DNA from: Prorocentrum cordatum | Taxonomy: Eukaryota > Sar > Dinophyceae > Prorocentrales > Prorocentraceae | NCBI GenBank assembly: GCA_963575745.1 | Contig: CAUYUJ010017851.1 | Location: forward strand, 151,559 to 215,558 | Length of the DNA: 64,000 bases | Direction of reading: 5' to 3' | Part shown: positions 31,456-42,138 of the stretch, in pieces | How positions within the stretch are numbered: the first letter of the stretch is position 1 | How the letters are laid out: the number at the start of each line of letters is the position of its first letter | Made by a program: the position numbers and the translations under genes | Notes under the pieces: generated by a model | Databases searched by the model: none | Seen by the model: the letters and a program-made list of their open reading frames with translations, nothing else | What the model was told of the DNA's origin: nothing

Positions 31456-32239
31456 TGAGTAGCAAAGGTCATGACTCCCGCATCTTCATTGAACTCTTCA
31501 GTGGCTCTGGCAACCTTGCGCGACGCCTGCGACAGGCAGGGCATGCAGTCATTGAGTGGGATGTCCTGCACGGGCAAGAGTTTGATCTTGCCCAGCCTGC
31601 GCCGTGGGCTGTGCTTCGCGGCTGGATTGCCAGCGGCAAAGTCAAGGCTGTTTTCATGGGCGCGCCTTGTGGGTCGCTTTCTCAAGCGCGACGAGGCGGC
31701 CCCACTTCTCGCATGCCTCGGCGCCTTCGCGACGGCTCTCACATCTTTGGCTTGCCAAACTTAGCTGCTGCCGATCAGGCCAAGCTTGAGCTTGGCAACC
31801 TGCTCGCCTCCCGAGCGGGGCAGATCTGGCAGCTAGCTGCAAAGTTTGGCATTCCTGTCGGTGAAGAGAATCCCCGCAGCAGTTGGCTTTGGCATTTTCC
31901 AGACAGAACTCGCCGGCATCACTCTCCTTTCTTCTTCGAAGCAATTGTTGACCAGTGTGCTGCAGGTCGGCCCTTTCGAGCTCGCACTAAGTTCCAATTC
32001 TTGCATTGTCGCCCCTCCCCTTCTCTCTTGTCTATGAAGTGTCATGGCCGTGGTGTGTGTGTGAGTTTTCTGGTCAGCCTCATCTTGAGCTGTCTGGGAA
32101 GGAAAGCGGTGCCACTCACTTCCGCACTCACCAAAAGGCCGCCTATCCCGACGCCATCTGCAGGCAACTTGCTCGAATGTTCTCGCAAACGATTGTCGCC
32201 AGGATGGTCTCCCGAAAATGGATGTTGCTTCACGGCTAA
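31455..32239 (+). CDS. Retrotransposon methyltransferase-like ORF (C5-cytosine type)
   Basis: The start codon shares its A with the recombinase stop (TGATG). Motif I is FIELFSGSGNLARRL at residues 11-25. GAPCGSLSQARR (Cys72) matches the Pro-Cys catalytic motif IV of C5 DNA methyltransferases. EENPRSSW (138-140 ENP) fits motif VI. After about 32,005 the conserved-looking C-terminus continues in another frame (CEFSGQPHLELSG, QKAAYPDAICRQLA) to a TAA at 32,239, so there is one frameshift; the original frame runs on to 32,372. DIRS elements often carry an adenine methylase, but the Pro-Cys and ENP motifs point to a cytosine-type or derived enzyme. Activity and substrate (DNA or RNA) are unknown. 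Confidence 0.7.
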
Positions 32240-32283
32240 GCCAGTGCAGTGCTTGCTGATGGGTACTGTGCTTTGTTGTAGAT

Positions 32284-32359
32284 GGGCCTTTGCCGCCTGC
32301 CAAAGCTGTCCTGTGCCAGGCTCCGTTCCTCAAGCAGATACTGGAAAAAAGATGATGCA
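32284..32359 (+). repeat. Split repeat B1
   Basis: This 76-bp block starts GGGCCTTTGCCGCCTGCC and ends GATGATGCA. It is identical to B2 and directly joined to A2. In this element class the B1-A2 junction carries the sequence of the closed circular intermediate. Confidence 0.93.
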
Positions 32360-32427
32360 TGTACGTTGTTGAACGAGTTTGCATCGCGCAGTTCCGTTCC
32401 AGCCCTGCTCCATAGTCTTTCTGGCTC
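32360..32427 (+). repeat. Split repeat A2
   Basis: This is a 68-bp copy of A1 with two substitutions, immediately after B1. A 40-bp unique linker (32,428-32,467) separates it from B2. Confidence 0.93.
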
Positions 32428-32467
32428 CCAATGCCAGCCCGTTGCCTCCAGAATTCTCTCTTGCCGC

Positions 32468-32543
32468 GGGCCTTTGCCGCCTGCCAAAGCTGTCCTGTGC
32501 CAGGCTCCGTTCCTCAAGCAGATACTGGAAAAAAGATGATGCA
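32468..32543 (+). repeat. Right split repeat B2
   Basis: This is a 76-bp perfect copy of B1 and the probable right end of the element. The next bases (AACAAATTACACC) are not shared with the A1 or A2 flank. Confidence 0.93.
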
Positions 32544-32994
32544 AACAAATTACACCAGAGAAAGAAAAAACAGTACATGGACGGTTTGAAAAGGGATCGA
32601 TAAAGGGATCGATCAGGCGATCGACCAGGAATCCCGGAACCCGGAACCCACCGACATCGGCCCGGAACCAATAACTAGGAAACCAGGAACCCAGAACCGG
32701 GAACCCGGGAACCCAGCGGAACCCCTTCAGTGCAAGCACTGATTGGGGAACATGCGCTGTGGAAATTAGGAGAAAGAACGTGGAACAAAACACACGCGCA
32801 CACAGACACACACGAACACAAACACAAACACAACACAAGCACAAACACAACACACAAACACAAACACAAGCACAAGCACAAACACAACCACAAACACAAA
32901 CACAAACACAACCACAACCACACACGCACAAACACAATAACACACACACACACACACTGAAGGAAACAGCACGCACTGTGTGTTGTTGTATGTT
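32544..32994 (+). repeat. GGAACCC words, then ACACAA microsatellite
   Basis: About 32,585-32,625 has GGGATCGAT and GCGATCGACC words. About 32,630-32,715 has GGAACCC and GGAACCA repeated. ACACAAACACAA occupies about 32,790-32,957. No gene is seen. Confidence 0.8.
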
Positions 32995-34854
32995 CCCGGA
33001 AAGGGCTTAAGCCTAGGGTTCTCTTTTAGTATGTAAACATGTCCCCCGGTGCCTGCTTGAAGGAGGCCGGCGAATTTTTTCCCTGATAAATAACGAGGTC
33101 GAAGGAGGCCGGCGAATTAAAATATGAGGATGTCTCGAGCGAAACGCTTGTTTTTCAGAAAATGGTGAGGATGTCTCGAGCGAAACGCTTGTTTTGTGTT
33201 ATAGAATTCTGAGGACCACCTCCCAGCACGACCACTCCCCCAGCACGACCACCCCCCAGCACGACCACCCCCCAGCACGACCACACCCCAGCACGGCCCC
33301 ACCCCAGGAAGACCACACCCCAGCACGACCACACCCCAGCACGACCTCACCACAGCATGACCACACATCAGCACGACCACGCCCAGCACGACCACGCCCC
33401 AGCACGACCACACCCCAGCACGAACACACCTCAGCACGACCACACCCCAGCACGACCACACCCCAGCACGACCACACCCCAGCACCAGCACGACCACACC
33501 CCAGCACGACCCGATCGATAAGTCACAGGGTGCGGACCACCCCAGCACGACCACACCCCAGCACGACCCCACTCCAGCACGACCCCACCCCAGCACGACC
33601 ACGCCCCAGCACGACCACACCCCCACACGACCACACCCCAACACGACCACACTTCAGCACGACCACACCCCAGCACGACCCCGACCCAGCACGACCCCAC
33701 CCCAGCCCGACCACACCCCAGCACGACCACACCCCAGAACGACCACACCCCAGCCCGACCCCACCCAAGCACGACCCCACCCCAGCACGACCACACCCCA
33801 GCAGGACCACACCCCAGCACGACCACATCCCAGCAGGACCCCACCGCAGCAAGACCTCACCACAGCACGACCACACCCAGCACGACCACGACAGCACGAC
33901 CACCCCAGCACGACCACGCCCCAGCACGACCACGCCCCAGCACCCCAACAACGACCACACCCCAGCACGACCACACCCCAGCACGACCACACCCCAGCAC
34001 GACCAAACCCCAGCACGACCACACCCCAGCACGACCACACCCCAGCACGACCACACCCCAGCACGACCACACCCCAGCACGACCACACCCAGCACGACCC
34101 GATCGATAAATCACAGGGTGCGGAGCACCCCAGCACGAACCCACCCCAGCACGACCCCACCCCAGCACGACCCCACCCCAGCACGACCACGCCCCAGCAT
34201 GACCACACCCCAGCACGACCACCCCCCAGCACGACCACTCCCCAGCACGACCCCACCCCAGCACGACCCCACCCTAGCACGACCACACCCCAGCACGACC
34301 ACACCCCAGCACGACCCCACCCCAGCACGATCACACCCCAGCACGACCCCACCCCAGCAAGACCACACCCCAGCACGACCACACCCCAGCACGACCTTAC
34401 CACAGCACGACCCCACCCCAGCACGACCACGCCCCAGCACGACCACGCCCAGCACGACCACGCCCCAGCACGACCACGCCCCAGCACGACCACGCCCCAG
34501 CACGACCACCCCCCAGCACGACCACCCCCCCAGCACGACCACCCCCCAGCACGACCACCCCCCAGCACGACCACACCCCAGCACGACCACTCCCCAGCAC
34601 GACCACACCGCCTTGGTTGAGTGGTTGCCTGTCGTCGTGGAATGTTTCGTGGGGTGTCTCGTGGAATGTTTCGCGGGGTGTCTCGTGAAATGTTTCGTGA
34701 GGTGTCTCGTGGAATGTTTCGTGAGGTGTCTCGTGGGCTGTTTCGTGAGGTGTCTCGTGGGATGTTTCGTGAGGTGTTGCCCAGTTGGGTATCATGAAAA
34801 CGTGTCCATGCTCCACATGTCTATATCCCTTTCCGGGTTCGTGGGTCCATCATG
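32995..34854 (+). mobile_element. Composite module M1
   Basis: The left end is CCCGGAAAGGGC with loop TTAA at 33,007-33,010. Two GATGTCTCGAGCG motifs follow (33,128 and 33,171). The 16-bp array (AGCACGACCACACCCC and variants) runs from about 33,212 to 34,608, interrupted by the CCCGATCGATAA block at about 33,510 and 34,098. The 24-bp array is at about 34,640-34,785. The end is TATCATGAAAACGTGTCC, CCCTTTCCGGG, CATCATG. Its left block is shorter than that of most modules. Confidence 0.85.
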
Positions 34855-35340
34855 TTTTTTTCCCATGGACTTCGTGCCGCCCCTGAGCTGGGCCCCGCCG
34901 AGCGTTCCCCCTCGGCAGGGAGGGGTGCCGCACCTCGTTCGGGAGGGATGGAGAGTATCTGCGCGCGCACGTCGTCTTTCGGACTTCGCGTGCTGCTGAT
35001 TCGCCTCCTGTGCAACATCGTGGCGCTTCTCCTGCTCAAAATGGTCGCTCGACCAGCGTGACGTCGATATGGTTTTTAGCTTCCTGATGGATGCACACCC
35101 GCGCCGCTTCTGACAACCCCAGCCCAGGACGAAGGTGTATACCCTGAGGTCCTGGCGTAGCATTCTTTCACGTCGAGGCGATTCCGACCGGACTGGGGCC
35201 CCGTGGTTTCCACAGATCGATCCAGCTAGAGTTGCCGCAGCACGCGTCTCTTCTTCGACGCAGAATCCTAGCTCCACCCCGCGCCGGAATTCCTCTAGCT
35301 CATCGATGCCGAAGAGCTCTACGAGGTATAAAACTGGAGC
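34855..35340. other. Unique spacer with an antisense open frame
   Basis: A 187-codon minus frame spans 35,355-34,792. Its start is TTG and its C-terminal 18 codons read into module M1. The upstream part (YLVELFGIDELEEFRRGVEL) has a natural amino-acid mix and no repeat origin, so it may be a fragment of a real gene. I recognise no domain. Confidence 0.3.
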
Positions 35341-35609
35341 CGGACCCACCCGCAACTTGGTTTGCGAACCTCATGCGGCGGCGATTGCGATGAGTGCTCG
35401 GCGCTGGCTGGTGCATCTCTGCGGCCGCGCCAGCCCGCGCATGCGCGCGCGCGCGAAGCCCGTTTGGTCGTAGTATCTTCCGATAATATTGGAAATGCTA
35501 TGGTTTTCTCGAGAACTCGGAAGAGCGCGCGCGCATGCTTCGTTTGAAAACCCGTGTTGCGAAACCCTGTGTTTTATTTGTTGTTTGGACATTCGATTTT
35601 GACATTTTT
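35341..35609 (+). repeat. Family D fragment
   Basis: GGTTTGCGAACCTCATGCGG, CGGCGATTGCGATGAGTGCT and GCTGGTGCATCTCTGCGGCC match 1-110 and 3,865-3,950. The end, GTTGCGAAACCCTGTG, matches 37,508-37,525. Confidence 0.7.
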
Positions 35610-37274
35610 CCCGGAAAGGGCTTTGGCCCAGGGTTCTCTTTTAGTAGGTAAACCTGTCCCCCGGTGCCAACTTGAGGGAGGCCGGCGAATTTTTTCCCTG
35701 ATAAATAACGAGGTCGAAGGAGGCCGGCGAATTAAAATTTGAGGATGTCTCGAGCGAAACGCTTGTTTTTCAGAATTTCTTGAGGATGTCTCGAGCGAAA
35801 CGCTGGTTTTGCATAGTTGAGGATGTCTCGAGCGAAACGCTTGTTTTCAGAATTTGCTGAGGATGTCTCAAGCGAAACGCTGGTTTTGCAGAGCCGACCG
35901 CGACGCGGAAAAGCGCCCCGCGCGAAGGAATTTCGATGATGTCTCGACTAGTTCGTTTGTTTTTGTACGATTTCCTGGAATTTTGGCAGGATGTCTCGAG
36001 CGAAATGCACGACCCCACCGCACGACCACGCCCCAGCACGACCACACCCCAGCACGACCAGACCCCAGCACGACCCCACCCCAGCACGACCCCACCCCAG
36101 CACGACCATACCCCAGCACGACCACACCCCAGCACGACCCGACCCCAGCACGACCCTACCCCAGCAAGACCACACCCCAGCACGACCACACCACAGCACG
36201 ACCACACCACAGCACGACCACACCCCAGCACGACCACGCCCCAGCACGACCACGCCCCAGCACGACCGCGCCCCAGCACGACCACGCCCCAGCACGACCG
36301 ACGCCCCGCACGACCACCCTCCCAGCACGACCCACCCCCAGCAACGACCACCCCCAGCACGACCACACCCCGACCCAGCACGACCCACCCAGCACGACCA
36401 CTCCCCAGCACGACCACACGCCCAGCACCGACACACCCCACACGACACACCCCAGCACGACCAACACCCCAGCCTACCACCCCCCAGCAACCCGATCGAT
36501 AAATCACACAACAGGGTGCGGAGCACCCAGCACGAACCCACCCCCGCACGGACCCCACCCCAGCACGACCCCACCCCAGCAACACCACGCCCCAGCATGA
36601 CCCACCCAGCACGCCCACCCCCCACCCCAGCACGCACCACTGCACCAGCCACCCACACCCCAGCACGACCCCACCCTAGCACGACCACGCCCCAGCACGA
36701 CCACGCCCCAGCACGACCACCCCCCAGCACGACCACGCCCCCAGCACGACCACCCCCCAGCACGACCACCCCCCAGCACGACCGCACCCCAGCACGACCA
36801 CTCCCCAGCACGACCTACCACAGCACGACCACACCCCGCCGCACGCCCCAGCAGACCACGCCCCAGCACGACCACGCCCACACGACCACTCCCCAGCACA
36901 CCACGAACCCCACACGACCACCGCACCAGCACGACCACCCCCCCGCACGAGACCACCCCCCAGGCCACGACCACCCCCAGCACGACCACACCCCAGCACG
37001 ACCACTCCCCCGCACGACCCACACCGCCTGGGTTGAGTTGTTGCCCTGTCGTCGGTGGAATGTTTCTGTGGGGTGTCCTCGTGGGAATGTTTCGCGGGGT
37101 GTCTTCGTGAATGTTTCGTGAGGTTCCTCGTGGATTTTTCGTGAGGTGTCTCGTGGGCTGTTTCGTGAGGTGTCTCGTGGGATGTTTCGTGAGGTGTTGC
37201 CCAGTTGGGTATCATGAAAACGTGTCCATGCTCCACATGTCTATATCCCTTTCCGGGTTCGTGGGTCCATCATG
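35610..37274 (+). mobile_element. Composite module M2 (eroded array)
   Basis: The loop is TTTG (35,622-35,625). Four GATGTCTCGAGCG-type motifs, the GCCGACCGCGACGCGGAAAA block and the GATTTCCTGGAATTTTGGCA block precede the array. The 16-bp array (about 36,006-37,021) is full of small indels, with the CCCGATCGATAAATCACA block at about 36,499. The 24-bp array (about 37,045-37,195) is also eroded. The right end CATCATG is at 37,268-37,274. Confidence 0.85.
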
Positions 37275-37530
37275 TTCCGAAACCAGAGGTTTTGAAGGAT
37301 TTCGGCATGCGCGCGCGACGACGCGAGCGCGTGCACTTCGTTTTTCTCTTGCAGGGGATTCTCGCGATTGTATGCGCGAAATGGCGTTCGAACGATTTCG
37401 ACATGCGCGCGCGAAGCCCGTTTGGTAGCATCCTCTGAAAATCTGGAAAAACCGGCTGTTTTCTGAAGACTTCGGAATAGCGCGCGCATGTTTTGATTGA
37501 GAATCCGTGTTGCGAAACCCTGTGTTTTTT
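37275..37530 (+). repeat. Family D fragment
   Basis: GGCATGCGCGCGCGACGACG, GGCGTTCGAACGATTTCGAC and GTTGCGAAACCCTGTG relate this segment to 745-990, 4,335-4,600 and 35,440-35,600. Confidence 0.65.
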
Positions 37531-37731
37531 CCCGGAAAGGGCATCGGCCCAGGGTTCTCTTTTAGTAGGTAAACCTGTCCCCCGGTGCCAACTTGAGGGA
37601 GGCCGGCGAATTTTTTCCCTGATAAATAACGAGGTCGAAGGAGGCCGGCGAATTAAAATTTGAGGATGTCTCGAGCGAAACGCTTGTTTTTGAAATCCCG
37701 ATCGATAAATCACAGGGTGCGGGCCACTTTT
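37531..37731 (+). mobile_element. Left part of a composite module (M3a), interrupted by M3
   Basis: The left end CCCGGAAAGGGC has loop ATCG (37,543-37,546). It continues through one GATGTCTCGAGCG motif and the CCCGATCGATAAATCACA block, then breaks inside GGGCCACTTTT exactly where the next CCCGGAAAGGG begins. In other modules this sequence continues as TTCGTGTGTTGAGGATG. Confidence 0.75.
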
Positions 37732-38882
37732 CCCGGAAAGGGCGTGGGCCCAGGGTTCTCTTTTAGTAGGTAAACCTGTCCCCCGGTGCCAACTTGAGGG
37801 AGGCCGGCGAATTTTTTTCCCTGATAAATAACGAGGTCGAAGGAGGCCGGCGAATTAAAATTTGAGGATGTCTCGAGCGAAACGCTTGTTTTTCAGAATT
37901 TCTTGAGGATGTCTCGAGCGAAACGCTGGTTTTGCAGAGTTGAGGATGTCTCGAGCGAAACGCTTGTTTTCAGAATTTGCTGAGGATGTCTCGAGCGAAA
38001 CGCTTGTTTTGCAGAGCCGACCGCGACGCGGAAAAGCGCCCCGCGCGAAGGATTTTCGATGATGTCTCGACTAATTCGTTTGTTTTTGTACGATTTCCTG
38101 GAATTTTGGCAGGATGTCTCGAGCGAAATGCACGACCCCACCGCACGACCACGCCCAGCACGACCACACCCCAGCACGAACACACCTCAGCACGACCACA
38201 CCCCAGCACGACCACACCCCAGCACGACCACACCCCAGCACCAGCACGACCACACCCCAGCACGACCCGATCGATAAGACACAGGGTGCGGACCACCCCA
38301 GCACGACCACACCCCAGCACGACCCCACTCCAGCACGACCCCACCCCAGCACGACCACGCCCCAGCACGACCACACCCCACCACGACCACACTTCAGCAC
38401 GACCACACCCCAGCACGACCCCGACCCAGCACGACCCCACCCCAGCCCGACCACACCCCAGCACGACCACACCCCAGAACGACCACACCCCAGCCCGACC
38501 CCACCCAAGCACGACCCCACCCCAGCACGACCACACCCCAGCAGGACCACACCCCAGCACGACCACATCCCAGCAGGACCCCACCGCAGCAAGACCACAC
38601 CCCAGCACGACCACACCCCAGCACGACCTCACCACAGCACGACCACACCCCAGCACGACCACGCCCCAGCACGACCACGCCCCAGCACCACCACGCCCCA
38701 GCACGACCCCCCCCCAGCACGACCACCCCCCCAGCACGACCACACCGCAGCACGACCACCCCCCAGCACGCCCACCCCCCAGCACGACCACTCCCCAGCA
38801 CGAGCACACCGCCTTGGTTGAGTGGTTGCCTGCACGACCACACCCCAGCACGACCACACCCCAGCACGACCACACCCCAGCA
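37732..38882 (+). mobile_element. Composite module M3, right end lost in gap
   Basis: The loop is GTGG (37,744-37,747). The left block carries five GATGTCTCGAGC-type motifs. The 16-bp array spans about 38,140-38,812, with the CCCGATCGATAA block at about 38,266. The right block starts (ACCGCCTTGGTTGAGTGG) but reverts to 16-bp units at 38,832 and enters the gap. Confidence 0.8.
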
Positions 38883-38982
38883 NNNNNNNNNNNNNNNNNN
38901 NNNNNNNNNNNNNNNNNNNNNNNNNNNNNNNNNNNNNNNNNNNNNNNNNNNNNNNNNNNNNNNNNNNNNNNNNNNNNNNNNN
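38883..38982. other. Assembly gap, 100 N
   Basis: Exactly 100 N, the usual placeholder for unknown length, lies between a 16-bp array and the interior of a module left block. The true sequence may be much longer. Confidence 0.99.
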
Positions 38983-40329
38983 TTGCTCCGCAGAGTTTGC
39001 CGAGGATGTCTCGAGCGAAACGCTTGTTTTGCAGAGCCGACCGCGACGCGGAAAAACGCCCCGCGCGAAGGAATTTCGATGATGTCTCGACTAATTCGTT
39101 TGTTTTTGTACGATTTCCTGGAATTTTGGCAGGATGTCTCGAGCGAAATGCACGACCCCACCCTAGCACGACCATACCCCAGCACGACCACACCCCAGCA
39201 CGACCAGACCCAAGCACGACCCCACCCCAGCACGACCCCACCCCAGCACGACCATACCCCAGCACGACCACACCCCAGCACGACCCGACCCCAGCACGAC
39301 CCTACCCCAGCAAGACCACACCCCAGCACGACCACACCCCCGCACGACCTCACCACAGCACGACCACACCCCAGCACGACCACGCCCCAGCACGACCACG
39401 CCCGCACGACACGCCCCAGCACGACCACCCCTAGCACGACCCCCCCAGCACGGCCCCACCCCAGCAAGACCACACCCCAGCACGACCACACCCAGCACGA
39501 CCACTCCCCAGCACGACCACACCCCAGCACGACCACACCCCAGCACGACCACACCCCAGCACGACCCGATCGATAAATCACAGGGTGCGGAGCACCCCAG
39601 CACGAACCCACCCCAGCACGACCCCACCCCAGCACGACCCCACCCCAGCACGACCACCCCCCAGCAAGACCACACCCCCGCACGACCACACCCAAGCCTG
39701 ACACACACCAAGCACTGACCATGTGCACATCACACCAGCACGAACACACCCAGCAGCGACCCCACCCCAGCACGACCCCACCCCAGCAAGTCCACACCAC
39801 AGCACGACCCCACCCCAGCACGACCTATCACCACAGGCACGACCACACCCAGCACAGACACGCCCCAGCAACGACCACGCCCCAGCACGACCACGCCCAC
39901 ACGACCTCACCAACAGCACGACCACACCCCAGCCCACGACACGCCCAGCACGACCAGCCCCAGCACGACACCACCCAGCACGACCACCCACCAGCACGAC
40001 ACCCCCCAGCACGACCACCCCCCAGCACGACCACCCCCCAGCACGACCACACCCCAGCACGACCACTCCCCAGCACGACCACACCGCCTTGGTTGAGTGG
40101 TTGCCTGTCGTCGTCGAATGTTTGTTGGGTGTCTCGTGGAATGTTTCGCGGGGTGTCTCGTGGAATGTTTCGTGAGGTGTCTCGTGGAATGTTTCGTGAG
40201 GTGTCTCGTGGGATGTTTCGTGAAGTGTCTCGTGGGATGTTTCGTGAGGTGTTGCCCAGTTGGGTATCGTGAAAAAGTGTCCATGCTCCACATGTCTATA
40301 TCCCTTTCCGGGTTCGTGGGTCCATCATG
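38983..40329 (+). mobile_element. Composite module M4 (left end in gap)
   Basis: It starts inside the left block (TTGCTCCGCAGAGTTTGCC). The 16-bp array runs about 39,157-40,083, with the CCCGATCGATAAATCACA block at about 39,566 and an eroded stretch at 39,690-39,990. The 24-bp array is at about 40,115-40,250 and CATCATG ends at 40,329. It may be the right part of M3a. Confidence 0.8.
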
Positions 40330-40525
40330 TTTTTCAGAATTTCTTGAGGATGTCTCGAGCGAAACGCTGGTTTTGCAGAGTTGAGGATGTCTCGAGCGAA
40401 ACGCTTGTTTTCAGAATTTGCTGAGGATGTCTCAAGCGAAACGCTGGTTTTGCAGAGCCGACCGCGACACGGAAAAGCGCTCCTCGCGCAGGAATTCCGA
40501 GGATGTCTCGACTAATTCGTTTGTT
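40330..40525 (+). repeat. Free GATGTCTCGAGCG motifs
   Basis: Four GATGTCTC motifs with CAGAATTT and GCAGAG linkers resemble a module left block without its CCCGGAAAGGG head. The segment ends at the start of M5. Confidence 0.75.
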
Positions 40526-42138
40526 CCCGGAAAGGGCTCAGGCCCAGGGTTTTCTTTTAGAGGGTAAACCTGTCCCCCGGTGCCAACTTGAGGGAGGCCG
40601 GCGAATTTTTTCCCTGATAAATAACGAGGTCGAAGGAGGCCGGCGAATTAAAATTTGAGGATGTCTCGAGCGAAACGCTTGTTTTTGAAATCCCGATCGA
40701 TAAATCACAGGGTGCGGGCCACTTTTTCGTGCGTTGAGGATGTCTCGAGCGAAACGCTTGCTCGGCAGAGTTTGCCGAGGATGTCTCGAGCGAAACGCTT
40801 GTTTTGCAGAGCCGACCGCGACGCGGAAAAGCGCCCCGCGCGAAGGAATTTCGATGATGTCTCGACTAATTCGTTTGCTTTTGTACGATTTCCTGGAATT
40901 TTGGCAGGATGTCTCGAGCGAAATGCACGACCCCACCCTAGCACGACCATACCCCAGCACGACCACACCCCAGCACGACCAGACCCCCGCACGACCCCAC
41001 CCCAGCACGACCCCACCCCAGCACGACCATACCCCAGCACGACCACACCCCAGCACGACCCGACCCCAGCACGACCCTACCCCAGCAAGACCACACCCCA
41101 GCACGACCACACCCCAGCACGACCTCACCACAGCACGACCACGCCCCAGCACGACCACGCCCCAGCACGACCACGCCCCAGCACGAACACGCCCCAGCAC
41201 GGACCACCCCCCAGCACGACCACACCCCCAGCATGACCACACCCCAGCACGACCACGCCCAGCACGTCCACGCCCCAGCACGACCACACCCCAGCACGAC
41301 CACACCCCAGCACGACCACACCCCAGCACGACCACACCCCAGCACGACCACACCCAGCCGACCATAACCCAGCACGTGACCCGATCGATTAAACCACAGG
41401 GTGCGGAGCACCCCAGCACGAACCCACCCCAGCACGACCCCACCCCAGCACGACCCCACCCCAGCACGACCACGCCCCAGCATGACCACACCCCAGCACG
41501 ACCACACCCCAGCACGACCACTCCCCAGCACGACCCCACCCCAGCACGACCCCACCCTAGCACGACCACACCCCAGCACGACCACACCCCAGCTCGACCC
41601 CACCCCAGCACGATCACACCCCAGCACGACCCCACCCCAGCAAGACCACACCCCAGCACGACCGCACCCCAGCACGACCTTACCACAGCACGACCACACC
41701 CCAGCACGACCACGCCCCAGCACGACCACGCCCCAGCACGACCACGCCCCAGCACGACCACGCCCCAGCACGACCACGCCCCAGCACGACCACCCCCCAG
41801 CACGACCACGCCCCCAGCACGACCACCCCCCAGCACGACCACCCCCCAGCACGACCACACCCCAGCACGACCACTCCCCAGCACGACCACACCGCCTTGG
41901 TTGAGTGGTTGCCTGTCGTCGTGGAAAGTTTCGTGGGGTGTCTCGTGGAATGTTTCGCGGGGTGTCTCGTGAAATGTTTCGTGAGGTGTCTCGTGGAATG
42001 TTTCGTGAGGTGTCTCGTGGGCTGTTTAGTGAGGTGTCTCGTGGGATGTTTCGTGAGGTGTTGCCCAGTTGGGTATCATGAAAACGTGTCCATGCTCCAC
42101 ATGTCTATATCCCTTTCCGGGTTCGTAGGGTCATCATG
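40526..42138 (+). mobile_element. Composite module M5
   Basis: The loop is TCAG (40,538-40,541). A full left block is present, with GATGTCTC-type motifs near 40,662, 40,741, 40,782, 40,858 and 40,911. The 16-bp array is about 40,928-41,893, with the CCGATCGATT variant block near 41,383. The 24-bp array is about 41,935-42,055. Its right end reads TCGTAGGGTCATCATG, a two-base variant. Confidence 0.85.

Larger units (their letters stand above)
26243..32543 (+). mobile_element. Tyrosine-recombinase retrotransposon with split direct repeats (Ngaro/PAT-like), 6.3 kb
   Basis: The order is A1 (26,243-26,310), ORFs, B1 (32,284-32,359), A2 (32,360-32,427), a 40-bp linker, then B2 (32,468-32,543). B1 and B2 are 76 bp and identical. 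A1 and A2 are 68 bp and differ at two positions. B1 abuts A2 directly. This split arrangement is characteristic of the Ngaro/PAT group of DIRS-order elements, which integrate a circular intermediate by tyrosine recombinase and make no target duplication. Gene content agrees: Gag-like, reverse transcriptase, RNase H, tyrosine recombinase and methyltransferase, in that order. Several frame changes indicate a decayed or recoded copy. The intact repeats suggest it is fairly young. Confidence 0.9.

Noticed and set aside
29268-32372. A single 1,034-residue protein covering RNase H through methyltransferase
   Set aside because: The stretch 30,240-31,455 in this frame is a shadow of the recombinase, which has clear catalytic motifs in another frame.
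32995-34854. Helitron identity for the M modules
   Set aside because: The 3' end is CATCATG, not CTRR, and no Rep/helicase is present. The T-rich insertion context alone is not enough.
33194-34999. Long Pro/His/Thr and Gly/Trp/Cys frames over the 16-bp arrays (also 36-43, 50-52, 56-63 kb) as structural or silk-like proteins
   Set aside because: Long frames exist on both strands and in several phases because the 16-bp unit lacks stops. Starts lie in module heads and reading runs through the 24-bp array. No independent coding signal.
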